Assembly: GCA_964247085.1 (NCBI GenBank) | Contig: CAXTSX010000011.1 | Coordinates: forward strand, 1-64,000 | Direction: 5' to 3' | Length of the DNA: 64,000 bases | Source of the DNA: JAAFHZ01 sp964247085 | GTDB lineage: Bacteria > Cyanobacteriota > Cyanobacteriia > Cyanobacteriales > Chamaesiphonaceae | Part shown: positions 1-8,942 of the stretch, piece after piece | How the letters are laid out: the number at the start of each line of letters is the position of its first letter | How positions within the stretch are numbered: position 1 is the first letter of the stretch | Program-made: the position numbers and the translations under genes | Notes under the pieces: generated by a model | Told to the model about the DNA's origin: nothing | Database searches by the model: none | What the model saw: the letters and a program-made list of their open reading frames with translations, nothing else

Positions 1-182
1 AATACTGTTTTCATAGACTAGAAATGCTATCAGACTTAACGGGAAAAGTCAGGTTGGGGATGAGGGCGAAGAGCCTGGAATGGCATCAATTGGTTTTGGA
101 ATTGCTGCATTTTGGTTATTTCTCTGTAATTACACAAACCTTTAACCAAAAATTGTCTGTGATGATGTGTTGATGAGTCATT

Positions 183-884
183 TTAAGACGATCGACACTC
201 AATCATACTGCTAACGATCGACATGGCTACAACGGGAGCGGTGATTGATCGCAAAATTCTAGAGCCGAGCGAAACCGGCTGCCAATCTTGGCTGATAGCC
301 TGGGCTAGTTCTCGATCTGTCCAACCGCCTTCTGGTCCGATCGATATCCAAATAGGAGTAATAGCCAGCTGACAATTCATTAAGTGCGGCGAATTTCCTC
401 TGGCAGTCCCAATAAATTTTTGGTCAGCAGCGACTGGCAATATTTGTGACCAGGGTTGCAGATCATAAACCACTGGAATAATCAGCCTTTCACATTGCTC
501 AGTAGCTTCCTGGGCAATTTTTTGCCAGCGTTGTTGCTTGGGGCTACCAGATTTAGGAATGGTTCGATCGCTAGTAACTGGATAAATCGCTTGTACTCCC
601 AGTTCGGTACAGGCTCTAATCACATCATCCAAGCCATTTTTGGGAATAGCCAAAACCAAATTCACTGGCACCGGTAGTTCACCAGGTGACAGATCTAGCT
701 TTTCTAAGATCTTAGCTCCAGTCGTCTGCCAGACTGCTAGGTAAATAGCCCCCCGCCCATCGATCACCTGAAATTGACCGCCAGGACTTAAGCGTATTAC
801 CCGACTGAGATAATGCTGTTGATCTTTGGTCAGAGTGAGCTGGTCAGCTTGGATTTGCTGGGGATCGATCGTAATACGTTGCAA
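183..884 (-). CDS. rsmE: 16S rRNA (uracil-1498-N3)-methyltransferase RsmE
   Basis: This 233-residue protein is a SPOUT-class methyltransferase that methylates N3 of U1498 in 16S rRNA using S-adenosylmethionine. The SAM-binding knot is visible near the C-terminus as ISIGPEGGWTDRE followed by LGSRILRSITAPVVA. The length fits the family. One oddity is the RSITA motif: most members carry RxETA there, so the usual Glu is replaced by Ile. The gene stands alone on the minus strand, and upstream lies a 400-bp gap leading to a divergent secreted-protein gene. The family assignment is firm; the effect of the substitution is unknown. Confidence 0.93.
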   Translation of the reverse strand: MQRITIDPQQIQADQLTLTKDQQHYLSRVIRLSPGGQFQVIDGRGAIYLAVWQTTGAKILEKLDLSPGELPVPVNLVLAIPKNGLDDVIRACTELGVQAIYPVTSDRTIPKSGSPKQQRWQKIAQEATEQCERLIIPVVYDLQPWSQILPVAADQKFIGTARGNSPHLMNCQLAITPIWISIGPEGGWTDRELAQAISQDWQPVSLGSRILRSITAPVVAMSIVSSMIECRSS

Positions 885-1283
885 GGTTAATGGCTATATT
901 TTAGCTGAACTAGTTTATCTGTAATAGTTTGAGACTATGTGGGTATTGTTGCTGACCCCTATATAAGTCTTATAGCTTAAAACCAAATAGCTCTCTTGCC
1001 ATACCAAAAACTGGTGAATAGTATTGAAACATGGAAGCGCCCAAATGGCTCTACCGAGAGACACCAAGCAAACAGCTACAGACCAAAATGATCAACAAAT
1101 AGCTTTGGTTCTTGAACCAAACAAAACAGCCCATCAACTTCACCTACCAGTCTAAAGGCGACGGTAGATCCGAAATTGGAACTAAAAACCATCGTTTTTA
1201 GGGGTTGCTTGGTTAACGAGCTAGATCTAAAACACTTACCTCAAATCATACACTACTAACCAAAAATCAGGAAGATCAACAAT
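885..1283. other. Intergenic region with 5' leader of the first secreted paralogue
   Basis: This gap of about 400 bases holds no convincing gene. It must contain the divergent promoters of rsmE and of the secreted protein at 1284. A block at 1207-1242 recurs with only about four mismatches at 5040-5075, in the same place upstream of the second paralogue; the shared core includes ACGAGCTAGA and CTAAAACACTT. The conservation suggests a common promoter or 5'-UTR control element. Confidence 0.6.
1207..1242 (+). promoter_or_regulatory. Conserved 36-nt upstream element, copy 1
   Basis: This block lies about 40 nt before the start of the secreted protein at 1284 and is nearly identical (about 32 of 36 positions) to 5040-5075 before its paralogue. 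The core reads ACGAGCTAGA then CTAAAACACTT. Being untranslated yet conserved, it is probably a regulatory or mRNA leader element kept when the gene duplicated, although a recent duplication alone could also explain it. Confidence 0.5.
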
Positions 1284-1961
1284 ATGTCTTTTTCTACTAA
1301 AATCGCTGTCATCATCACCACCGCTGCTATCTTCAGCCCAGTTGCTGCTTTCGCTGATACTGGTTCCACTGCGGCAGCTGTATCGATCAAATTCAATAGC
1401 CATTCCGATACTACTGGTAAGTTTTCGATCACTCCGGGTGGCAATGCCAGTGGCGGTGGTACTGGTATTAGTGAGCTTTCCGCAGCAGTAGCAACTGGTG
1501 AAACCTCAGCTATGGCGAATTCGGCTAGCAGCAAGACTGGTACTACAGCTAATGCAAATGGTTGGAGTGCTCCGGTAACTTTTGGTTATGAAGCAAGCAC
1601 TGCTAATACATCTGAGCAAAGTAACTATCAATATACTGCTGCCAGCAAATATGAACAGCAAGCTGCTCTGGCCTTTGCCACTAATCAAAGCCAGTATCAA
1701 CATAGTTCTGGACAATCTTCTAAGGAAGCCACTCTCGCAATTATCAAAAAGTCTGTAAAGGGATCGGTTAATAACCAATCTTCCAACCAAAGTGCTAGCG
1801 GCAGCAATGGTAGTGCTTCACTTAATGCCAGCCTCAAAGATAGTGCTACCAGCAATCATACTGGTAGTGGTTCTAGCACGTCGACTAGCAAAGAAACTGC
1901 GACTACTTACCACTACAGCGGTCCGGCGACTGGCTTAAAGTTCCTTCCCATCGTCAAGTAA
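1284..1961 (+). CDS. Secreted Ser/Ala/Asn-rich protein, paralogue 1
   Basis: This is a 225-residue protein of unknown function. A clear signal peptide covers residues 1-24 and ends in AAFA before DTGSTAAAV. Residues 25-115 are almost identical to the paralogue at 5119 (shared strings include FSITPGGNASGGGTG and ISELSAAVATGETSAMA). The middle and C-terminal part is low-complexity, rich in Ser, Asn, Gln, Thr and Ala, and diverges between the copies, but both end in a GLKFLP motif plus a basic tail. There are no cysteines or obvious catalytic motifs. The composition suggests an exported structural or surface protein. A beta-barrel protein gene lies directly downstream and may be a functional partner. 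A curlin-like fibre was considered but the repeat pattern does not match. Confidence 0.75.
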   Translation: MSFSTKIAVIITTAAIFSPVAAFADTGSTAAAVSIKFNSHSDTTGKFSITPGGNASGGGTGISELSAAVATGETSAMANSASSKTGTTANANGWSAPVTFGYEASTANTSEQSNYQYTAASKYEQQAALAFATNQSQYQHSSGQSSKEATLAIIKKSVKGSVNNQSSNQSASGSNGSASLNASLKDSATSNHTGSGSSTSTSKETATTYHYSGPATGLKFLPIVK

Positions 1962-1972
1962 CAATTAATATC

Positions 1973-2020
1973 CAGGGTTGACACCAATGCTTTAGATGCA
2001 GACTAGTGTCGTCAACCCTG
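1973..2020 (+). terminator. Stem-loop after secreted paralogue 1
   Basis: Inverted arms CAGGGTTGAC (1973-1982) and GTCAACCCTG (2011-2020) follow the stop codon at 1961. There is no strong T tract, so this may be a weak terminator or an mRNA-stabilising hairpin at the 3' end of an abundant message. Confidence 0.5.
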
Positions 2021-2128
2021 TATTCAACCAAATTTGATAAAAAACAGATCTTTATCTCTAGAGCAAATCAGTGTTTTGGGATAGATGTTTTGTGCTAGCC
2101 AGATTACTAAACTCATAGAAGTATTCAT

Positions 2129-4495
2129 ATGTATTTGCAACTATTAGATTCTCTTAAAAATATCCATAAGTTAGTCTATTACTTTGTTGCAGTTACTAGT
2201 TACTCCTTGTTTGTTTGTAGCAATGGGCAAGCATATGAACAATCGCTCAAAACCAATCAGGATTTGTTCGACTTTGATGATAGTTACTCCACCCAATTAG
2301 TATCATTGGTAGCGATCGATCAAAAAATTGATCAACCTATCTCCAAGGATGGACTGAATCGCCCTACTACAGTCGCACAAATAGCAACACCAATTCCTAC
2401 TATTTCTATTCCTAATCTACCGCGTACAGTATCGCCGGAAAGTACCGAGATTAGACCATTAAGTTCCAATCTAGGCGCCATTTTAATTCCAGCGCCTAAC
2501 AACACGCCAGCTGTTCCCTTAAATTCTGCACCGACTTCGCCTCAGCAGGAATCATCTTCAGATCCCCGTTATCTAATTACACCACAGGAATTAGCACCGC
2601 AAGAAGTTGATCCATTTTCGACTCAGTTTGTCCTGAATGGCGATCGAATATCCCATTTAACGACAACCAACCTCAAATCTGGTTATGAGTCGGGAAATTT
2701 TCGGATGAGTGATCTCAATTTTAATATTTATCAACTGTTTCAAGCCAAAAATATTCAAAGTGTCACTGCCGATCGGGTATTACGAGTCAACACTCAATTA
2801 GAAGTGGCTGGAGCACGTAGCATTAGTAAAAGTCATGATATTGCTGTTTCTGTATCTCAGCCCCAAACCTTACTGGGTGTGCGTCAGCAAATTAGTTTAG
2901 ATGCCAATTGTTTAGATAATTCTGGGCGAGTTTGTACTTATTTACCAGGGCTGACGATTGATGACAGTGTGATCAATCAACGTAAATTGCAGCCTTTTGA
3001 TGTCAAAGTCACCTCCCAATTTGGTGATGTAATTTCCCCCACAGCGGTAGCGGCTATTAGACAACCAGGATTTCAGGGGGGAGCGAATGGCCAGGATGAA
3101 CCAAGTTATGGACTGGATCTGTATTTTCCAGCTGTGGGTATCGTTAGTCCAGAAGGTTCTCCACCCCCAATCTTGACTGGGGGACGGCGGGAAGATCTCA
3201 GCACTGAAATTGCCATAAACTATACCAGGCTAAATCAAGATTTTGCCACCAACGGGGTGGAATCGACCTTAGGCCGTACCATCAGAGCCGTCAACTATAT
3301 TAATGGCGATCGGAATCAGCTAGTCAATTTTGCGGTACAAGCTCTGGGTCAAGTTCTACCAGAATTTCAACCACAAATTGCCCCCGGTCAGCCGGGTGCC
3401 AAAATTGTAGTTAATCCTAATCTTTTTCGAGCTGCTAATGCCCTCCGTATTCCCGATCAGAGCTTGACGGTTTATCAAGGTGGAACTGGCGCGGCAGTTA
3501 GTCATGGCGATGACCTCAGAATTCCACCGGGAGCTAGTCATCAGGCTTTATGGGTGGGTTTGTCTCCCGTCATGGAGAGAAAATTTGAACGCGACTATTA
3601 CTATAAAACTCTGCGCGCACCAGTTATCATAAGCAGTGGTGGCGGTGAAGGTGGAAATGTTCCTGTTGATGTTAATCTCAACGGTGTAAATTTCACTTCT
3701 GGTGCGCTGCAAAATGCCTATGCCCAAGGTTATGTGACGGTTTACAACCGGGATGTCGATCGATACGATGTGGAAACTATTCGCCAAAGCGTCAACTACT
3801 ATCCACATATCAGCTTGACTGGGGCAAGCCTAACTGAAAATACTTTGTGGCGCTATTTTGGTGGGGCGATTTTCAATGTGAGCCTGCAACCCCAAACCAC
3901 CCAAGATATCAAAGCTTATATCGGGACTGATTACTCGATCGTTAATCCCCACGGATTTAGTTTTAGCGTGGGCGGCGTTGGTTATCTTAATCCTGATCCA
4001 GAGCATTACACTCAACTCTTTGCTAACGCGACTCAGGCGATTCCGCTAGGTAGTAATCATCGGGACAGCCTAGTCGTTGGAGTTAATGCTAATTATGTTG
4101 CTGATGGTTTAATGACAATTCAGTCATTGCCAGTACGATCGGCTCAAAGTTCTGTCAATGTGGGAGTAACTGCTAACTTTGGTGATATTTCAGTAGGCGG
4201 TACCCAATTTGTGGGCAATTTATTGCCAGATGCCGTTGAGAGTAAGACACTATTTAATATTGGCTGGAAGATTAGTGATCGACTAAATATTGGGGCTTTT
4301 TATACTCCATTTGATCAAAGTATCTCAACATCTCCTTGGGGTGCCAATTTAAGCTTTACGGTCGATCCAGAATCTAATTCCAAAATTTATATGAGCTGGA
4401 ACGCAGCGGAAATAGATTTCCGTCGCACCTTGGGTGCGAAAGCAAATATTTTTCACGACAATACTTTTAGTGTTTCTTTTCGCCATCAATTTTAG
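2129..4495 (+). CDS. Outer-membrane-type beta-barrel protein
   Basis: This is a 788-residue protein not recognised by name. The N-terminus carries a hydrophobic export segment (about residues 17-34, ending near SNGQAYEQ), followed by a Pro/Ser/Thr-rich linker (about 70-165). The rest is rich in alternating polar and hydrophobic beta strands. The last residues are FSVSFRHQF, with a C-terminal Phe and alternating aromatics as in the insertion signal of outer-membrane barrels. A GGGEGG loop lies near residue 505. The gene sits between two near-identical secreted proteins on the same strand, so it could anchor, assemble or export them; that link is inferred only from position. Signal peptide plus C-terminal barrel is the firm part of the call. 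Confidence 0.7.
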   Translation: MYLQLLDSLKNIHKLVYYFVAVTSYSLFVCSNGQAYEQSLKTNQDLFDFDDSYSTQLVSLVAIDQKIDQPISKDGLNRPTTVAQIATPIPTISIPNLPRTVSPESTEIRPLSSNLGAILIPAPNNTPAVPLNSAPTSPQQESSSDPRYLITPQELAPQEVDPFSTQFVLNGDRISHLTTTNLKSGYESGNFRMSDLNFNIYQLFQAKNIQSVTADRVLRVNTQLEVAGARSISKSHDIAVSVSQPQTLLGVRQQISLDANCLDNSGRVCTYLPGLTIDDSVINQRKLQPFDVKVTSQFGDVISPTAVAAIRQPGFQGGANGQDEPSYGLDLYFPAVGIVSPEGSPPPILTGGRREDLSTEIAINYTRLNQDFATNGVESTLGRTIRAVNYINGDRNQLVNFAVQALGQVLPEFQPQIAPGQPGAKIVVNPNLFRAANALRIPDQSLTVYQGGTGAAVSHGDDLRIPPGASHQALWVGLSPVMERKFERDYYYKTLRAPVIISSGGGEGGNVPVDVNLNGVNFTSGALQNAYAQGYVTVYNRDVDRYDVETIRQSVNYYPHISLTGASLTENTLWRYFGGAIFNVSLQPQTTQDIKAYIGTDYSIVNPHGFSFSVGGVGYLNPDPEHYTQLFANATQAIPLGSNHRDSLVVGVNANYVADGLMTIQSLPVRSAQSSVNVGVTANFGDISVGGTQFVGNLLPDAVESKTLFNIGWKISDRLNIGAFYTPFDQSISTSPWGANLSFTVDPESNSKIYMSWNAAEIDFRRTLGAKANIFHDNTFSVSFRHQF

Positions 4496-4528
4496 TCTCA
4501 GATATTTACATTCCAAAAGACACACTGC

Positions 4529-4557
4529 AATACCCCACTCATTTGAAGTGGGGTATT
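4529..4557 (+). terminator. Rho-independent-type terminator after the barrel protein
   Basis: An 11-bp perfect stem, AATACCCCACT and AGTGGGGTATT, with a 7-nt loop is followed by TAATTAATT, 33 nt after the stop codon at 4495. Position and structure fit transcription termination. Confidence 0.75.
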
Positions 4558-4877
4558 TAATTAATTACCTGAAGGCTTATTTATAAAGTCTAAAACGATA
4601 AATTAAAGCTATTATTAGTACTGCGGAATTTATACATTTAGGATTCTGAATCACTACATGCTAACTAGCCTTTCAATATTAAATCATATACCTTTACTAT
4701 CAATCAGCATCGAAACTGTATTAACTCATAATTTCTTATTTCCTACCCATTTTAGTATTGTTGCTTACAAAATATCGGTCTTATTACTTAAGAAATGTTT
4801 TTTTATTGCCAATATCAAAACCAGCCACTAATATTAGAAACATGGAAAGAACAAATTAATTTCAGTCGAGTTAACGA

Positions 4878-4922
4878 GCATGTAATTACACTAAATATCC
4901 AACATTTAGTGTAATTACATGC
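4878..4922. repeat. Perfect 19-bp inverted repeat
   Basis: Arms GCATGTAATTACACTAAAT (4878-4896) and its exact complement (4904-4922) enclose a 7-nt loop. The arms are AT-rich and no T tract follows, so it is not a typical terminator. It lies 200 nt before the second secreted paralogue and could be an operator, a structured leader element or a relic of a small mobile repeat. Confidence 0.7.
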
Positions 4923-5039
4923 AAAGTGAAACTTGTTGAATAAAATAGAGAAATCCACAAAGCACCTGTCAATTCAACCAACCAGATCTAATGGAATAGC
5001 TCTTCTGATAATAGAACGAGCCTATTACTTTAAGAATCC

Positions 5040-5075
5040 GCTTGATTGACGAGCTAGAGCTAAAACACTTCCCTC
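5040..5075 (+). promoter_or_regulatory. Conserved 36-nt upstream element, copy 2
   Basis: This is the counterpart of 1207-1242, with about four mismatches, lying about 43 nt before the ATG at 5119. Both copies are followed by an AT-rich stretch ending in CACTAAC or ACTACTAAC. Confidence 0.5.
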
Positions 5076-5118
5076 TAGAACACATTATTACTCACTAACA
5101 ACTTAGGAACATAAAATC

Positions 5119-5802
5119 ATGTCTTTCTCCACTAAAATTGCTTTGATTGTTGTTGCTGCTGGTGCTATCTTCAACCCTATTGCTGCTTTAGCTGATACTG
5201 GTTCTACTGCTGCTGCTGTCTCGATTAAATTCAACAAACACTCCGACACTCAAGGCCAATTCTCCATCACTCCTGGTGGAAATGCGAGTGGTGGCGGTAC
5301 TGGTATCAGTGAACTTTCGGCAGCTGTCGCTACTGGCGAAACTTCAGCAATGGCTAATTCTGCTAGCAACAAAAATGGCACTACTGCTAATGCTAATGGT
5401 TGGAGTGCTCCTGTAACTTTTGGTTATGAAGCTGCTACATTGCATACTACTAATCAAAATGCTTATGAATACACTGCTGCTAGTGCATACCAGCAAGAAG
5501 CTGCTGTTGCTTTTGCTGCTAACCAAAACCAATATCAGTCTGGTTCTGCGCAGTCTTCTAAGACTTTGAATGTTGAAAAGCACAAAAAATCTTTGACTGT
5601 TGCAGCTGCTGGACAGACTGCTAACCAAAGTGCTAGTGGCAATAGCAGCAATATTTCACTCAATGTTAATAATAAGGCCAGTGCTACTCAGAATACTGCT
5701 GGCAAAGGTTCTAGCAGCGCCACTGTAAATTCTACTAACACTGCTTATACTTACACTGGTTCTTCTGCTGGTCTAAAGTTCTTACCTGGTTTAGTAAAAT
5801 AG
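5119..5802 (+). CDS. Secreted Ser/Ala/Asn-rich protein, paralogue 2
   Basis: This 227-residue paralogue of the protein at 1284 has a signal peptide at residues 1-25, ending AALA before DTGSTAAAV. Residues 26-110 closely match the first copy; the remainder is a diverged Ser/Asn/Gln/Ala-rich region ending GLKFLPGLVK. Codon use here is strongly repetitive (many GCT, ACT and AAT codons), as often seen in highly expressed low-complexity surface proteins. Function is unknown. The conserved half is presumably the functional or export-specifying part, and the variable half may be exposed. Confidence 0.75.
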   Translation: MSFSTKIALIVVAAGAIFNPIAALADTGSTAAAVSIKFNKHSDTQGQFSITPGGNASGGGTGISELSAAVATGETSAMANSASNKNGTTANANGWSAPVTFGYEAATLHTTNQNAYEYTAASAYQQEAAVAFAANQNQYQSGSAQSSKTLNVEKHKKSLTVAAAGQTANQSASGNSSNISLNVNNKASATQNTAGKGSSSATVNSTNTAYTYTGSSAGLKFLPGLVK

Positions 5803-5871
5803 TGATCAGACAAATGGTAAATACTAAATTATCATTGATAAGTTAATATTTACCAACTCTGAATCAACATC

Positions 5872-5905
5872 GAATCCTCTGCATAATTGCAGGGGATTCT
5901 TTTTG
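5872..5905 (+). terminator. Rho-independent terminator after paralogue 2
   Basis: The stem GAATCC-CTGC pairs with GCAG-GGATTC with one internal mismatch, followed directly by TTTTT. It lies 70 nt after the stop codon at 5802 and fits a standard intrinsic terminator. Confidence 0.8.
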
Positions 5906-6030
5906 GCTTATTCAAAATATGAATTGGGCGGTCATGCGTCAAATTATTGTGAAATAAGTTGCTAAATCATTCCAAGTTCAAGGGGGAACATCCCACGTTA
6001 CCCAAAAACGGCTTTTTTAGATCATGCCAG

Positions 6031-7200
6031 CTATTGTCCTGCCGCTAATTTAGCAAAGTCGCAGTTGGCAACGGCCAGCGCCGCTTGATCGTAACGTTGC
6101 AGATAACTTTGCCACACGGCTGGGGCGACCTGCCGATCGCCCAATTTCGCGGCAATTTGTTGGGCTAATTCTGGGTCGGCAAAAAAACGATCGAACATCC
6201 GGGCACAGCTGGCCGGGGTGAGATAGCCCAATTCAAACTCTCGATCGCATCGTCCGGGACGAATCAAAGCTGGATCGAGTCGCTCCCGATGATTGGTGGT
6301 CAGGATGGCAATACTGCCTTCCACAGCACCAACTCCATCCAAACTGTTCAGTAGGGCGCTAAAGGACAATTTCCCCAGAGATTTACGCCCTTCAAAAACG
6401 CTATCGACATCTTCCAGGGCAATGACACAATTGGCACTGATTTCTGACCAAGCCCGCAGCAGAGCGCTATCATCCATATCGGTGAGGGTCAGGGAAACTA
6501 GCTGTCGATCGTAATGGGAGGCGACCGCCTGGACTAAAGATGTTTTACCGGTTCCCGGTGGTCCATAAAACAAATAGCCCCGCCGCCAGGGAATTCCCCG
6601 TTGGGTGTAAAGCTCCCGACTAATCAAAAATCGATCTAAATCACTAAACAAATCATTTTCTAGCGTTGGATCCAGAGCCAGAGTTTCACGTTGGCGCTTG
6701 GTTTGGGTACGGACGATCGCACTATTAGCGCCATAGAGTCTAATGGTGAGCGGGGCTTTTTGACTGTAAGATTTTTCTAACTCATGCAGCCAATCAAACA
6801 TCTGTTGCTGCCAAGGCCGCAGGGTTAAGAGTGACAGCAATTGAGTTGTCTGCACGTCAGTCACCTTAAAATCGTGACGATAAATAATGAAATAGGCACC
6901 CTGGTAGCCAAAACCCACCCAACCATTGCGAGGCTGGAGTTTAGTCTGAAGCGCAGGGGATTCGATCGCCATCGGAATCAAAGGCGCGATCGTGTAAATT
7001 AGTTCGTTGAAATCTCGGACTTTACCACTGCGATCAAGTTCCCAACAAATAGCACTATAGACCGGATTGGTTTCGGCGATGGTAAGAGTCGAGGTCAGGC
7101 GTTGCACGCCCACTTTACCAAGGAATTTTAGTAGTTCCCCGCCGTATCTCAGTACTAAGCCACCTAGAAATAACCAAATTGGATCAAGTCGATCGAACAT
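6031..7200 (-). CDS. BCS1-like AAA ATPase
   Basis: This 389-residue protein carries one AAA+ domain in its C-terminal half, with Walker A GPPGTGKTS, Walker B VIALEDVDSVF, a sensor with ILTTNH and the arginine-finger region RLDPALIRPGRCDREF. The order and the phrase YLFYGPPGTGKTS resemble the BCS1 family, which in mitochondria moves folded Rieske protein across membranes. Bacterial members are mostly uncharacterised. The N-terminus has one weak hydrophobic segment (residues 8-25). The gene stands alone between the secreted-protein locus and the cyclitol-type cluster. Its substrate cannot be told from sequence. Confidence 0.8.
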   Translation of the reverse strand: MFDRLDPIWLFLGGLVLRYGGELLKFLGKVGVQRLTSTLTIAETNPVYSAICWELDRSGKVRDFNELIYTIAPLIPMAIESPALQTKLQPRNGWVGFGYQGAYFIIYRHDFKVTDVQTTQLLSLLTLRPWQQQMFDWLHELEKSYSQKAPLTIRLYGANSAIVRTQTKRQRETLALDPTLENDLFSDLDRFLISRELYTQRGIPWRRGYLFYGPPGTGKTSLVQAVASHYDRQLVSLTLTDMDDSALLRAWSEISANCVIALEDVDSVFEGRKSLGKLSFSALLNSLDGVGAVEGSIAILTTNHRERLDPALIRPGRCDREFELGYLTPASCARMFDRFFADPELAQQIAAKLGDRQVAPAVWQSYLQRYDQAALAVANCDFAKLAAGQ

Positions 7201-7693
7201 TTGTTGTCAGGAATTCAAATCGAAAGTTTAGAGGGAAAGAGATTTACCTATTTGCCCCCTCCACTATACAGTCCCCATGACCTGGGAATAAAGGTATGGA
7301 AAATTAAGACTCTCCCCTTGCGATCGAGGTTTCAATAGGCAAATTTCCTTTTTTGTAGCGAAACATACTCTTTATTGAGATCTATATTCAATAAAGTATG
7401 ATATTCTTGATGAGTCTAATGAGAATCTTTACTATTATTTTTCCCGAAACACACTCTAAGATCTGTGTGGCGGTGGGGGGCTTGTCACAACCCTAAAAAA
7501 TTTCTTTAGTCCATACGGATTAAAGCTACTGCATAAAAAGAAATAGTCTCAGATTTATATCTGCAACTAATTTAGGGTTGCGATTATGTTTTGTCTCATG
7601 ACAATTCAAAACTCCCCTAATCAAAAAAAGAAGACGGATTTTCCCATTCAGACAAATGACAAAATTACAAACTTTTCTATACACTCAAGGTGA
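7201..7693. other. AT-rich upstream region of the cyclitol-type cluster
   Basis: This gap of about 490 bases precedes the cyclase gene at 7694. It contains an imperfect inverted repeat around 7365-7402 (CTTTATTGA and TCAATAAAG arms), a second pair of arms CAACCCTAAA (7488-7497) and TTTAGGGTTG (7571-7580), and a possible 35-codon leader ORF at 7586-7693. The spaced pair could form the base of a structured leader RNA. No known riboswitch consensus was recognised. Confidence 0.5.
7586..7693 (+). CDS. Possible short leader ORF
   Basis: ATG at 7586 opens 35 codons that end in TGA at 7691-7693, immediately before the ATG of the cyclase gene at 7694. The translation is polar and Lys/Asn/Thr-rich (it contains NQKKKTDFPIQTND). 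No ribosome site is obvious. The abutting stop and start could give translational coupling, but the ORF may equally be chance in an AT-rich leader. Confidence 0.25.
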   Translation: MFCLMTIQNSPNQKKKTDFPIQTNDKITNFSIHSR

Positions 7694-8884
7694 ATGAACA
7701 TGAATTACGACCAAAAAATACAATGGGAACCAGGAAAAATCATTCAATTAAGTACTCATTTAAAACAGTCTAGCCCCTTCTATTTTGGATATGGTATCCA
7801 AGATAATTTTGTCACTGAACTAGATAAATATGAGTTTGATAAAATCTTTTTCTTTACTGAGCCACATCTGTTTGAAATATACGGTCAAGAACTATACGAA
7901 AAAATTTGTGCTAAATATCCTTGTGAACTAGAATATGTACCTGCCGGAGAGAAGTGTAAATATTTCCCTGTTTTGGAAGAAACTTGCGAAAACTTAATAG
8001 CTAAGGGTGCATCAAAGAAGTCTATTTTGATAGCATTTGGTGGTGGAACGGTTGGAAACTGCGTTGGTCTAGCTGCTGGCTTAATTTATCGTGGAATTCG
8101 CTTTATCGAAATCCCGACAAGTATGACAGGGCAAACAGATAGTACACTTAGTAACAAGCAAGCTATTAATGGTAAAACAGGTAAAAATCATTTTGGTCTA
8201 TACCATGCACCAATATTTATCTGGTCAGATACTAAATATCTCAAAACAGATCCAGTTAATTCCAGACGTAGTGGTATCATCGAAGGGATTAAAAACGGGT
8301 TCATTTCTGATGAGAATTTTCTAAATTACTTAGAAAATTCTCTTAATCCCGAGGTCAATTTCTCTGCCCAAGAATTGCATGAAATCGCTTACAAAATAAT
8401 TCTGTCGAAATTAGAAATTCTCAAACAAGATCCTAGCGAAAAAAACTATGGACTAATCCTGGAGTATGGCCACACCTTCGGTCATGGGATTGAGTGGCTA
8501 GAACAAGGCAGAATATCTCATGGAGAGGCTGTTTCGTTTGGTATGAAAATTGCAGCAGAACTTGGTAAAGAAATGGGGTTAATTTCAAAAGCAGATGTAG
8601 AACGACATTATCATGTAATTGAAGAAAAGCTGGGGTTCAATAATTTTCTTCCTGAATACATAACTACTGAAAAGCTGATGGATGCGATGATTGCAGACAA
8701 CAAAAAAACAGGGACAGAACTACGCTTCATCTTACTAAATAAAATCGGTCAATGTTATGATCCCGAAGGAGACCACTTAGTTACAGTTGATCAACAATTG
8801 GTGAGGCAGATTATTGAAAAATATTTGCAATATGAAACTGAGAAAAGAAATGCTAAAACTCGCGAATTATCGATGAGTGCTTAG
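7694..8884 (+). CDS. 2-deoxy-scyllo-inosose-synthase-like sugar phosphate cyclase
   Basis: This 396-residue protein belongs to the dehydroquinate synthase fold. Such enzymes bind NAD and a metal ion and close sugar phosphates into carbocycles. The NAD-binding glycine motif is FGGGTVGNCVGLAAG, and the metal ligands appear conserved: Glu in IIEGIKN (about residue 197), His in LEYGHTFGHGIE (about 260) and His in ISHGEA (about 277). The EYGHTxGHxIE...HGEA pattern and the TDSTLSNKQAIN stretch resemble 2-deoxy-scyllo-inosose synthases such as BtrC of butirosin biosynthesis more than housekeeping AroB (LNLGHTFGHAIE) or valiolone synthases. It starts at an ATG with an AAGG ribosome site. It heads a co-directional cluster with a transporter, an isomerase and a dehydrogenase. 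The exact product is inferred, not known. Confidence 0.8.
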   Translation: MNMNYDQKIQWEPGKIIQLSTHLKQSSPFYFGYGIQDNFVTELDKYEFDKIFFFTEPHLFEIYGQELYEKICAKYPCELEYVPAGEKCKYFPVLEETCENLIAKGASKKSILIAFGGGTVGNCVGLAAGLIYRGIRFIEIPTSMTGQTDSTLSNKQAINGKTGKNHFGLYHAPIFIWSDTKYLKTDPVNSRRSGIIEGIKNGFISDENFLNYLENSLNPEVNFSAQELHEIAYKIILSKLEILKQDPSEKNYGLILEYGHTFGHGIEWLEQGRISHGEAVSFGMKIAAELGKEMGLISKADVERHYHVIEEKLGFNNFLPEYITTEKLMDAMIADNKKTGTELRFILLNKIGQCYDPEGDHLVTVDQQLVRQIIEKYLQYETEKRNAKTRELSMSA

Positions 8885-8942
8885 GAAGCACGGCATTTTC
8901 TAGTTCGTAAGTTTTAGCCTCGATTTGAAAATATTTTCTATA

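Larger units (their letters stand above)
4496..5118. other. Long AT-rich intergenic region upstream of paralogue 2
   Basis: This 620-base gap holds the terminator at 4529-4557, a 19-bp perfect inverted repeat at 4878-4922 and the conserved upstream element at 5040-5075. No ORF of convincing length or composition was seen on either strand. Confidence 0.6.

Noticed and set aside
1284..5802. Curli-type amyloid operon
   Set aside because: The secreted proteins lack the regular Gln/Asn curlin repeat spacing and no CsgG, CsgE or CsgF homologue is present.
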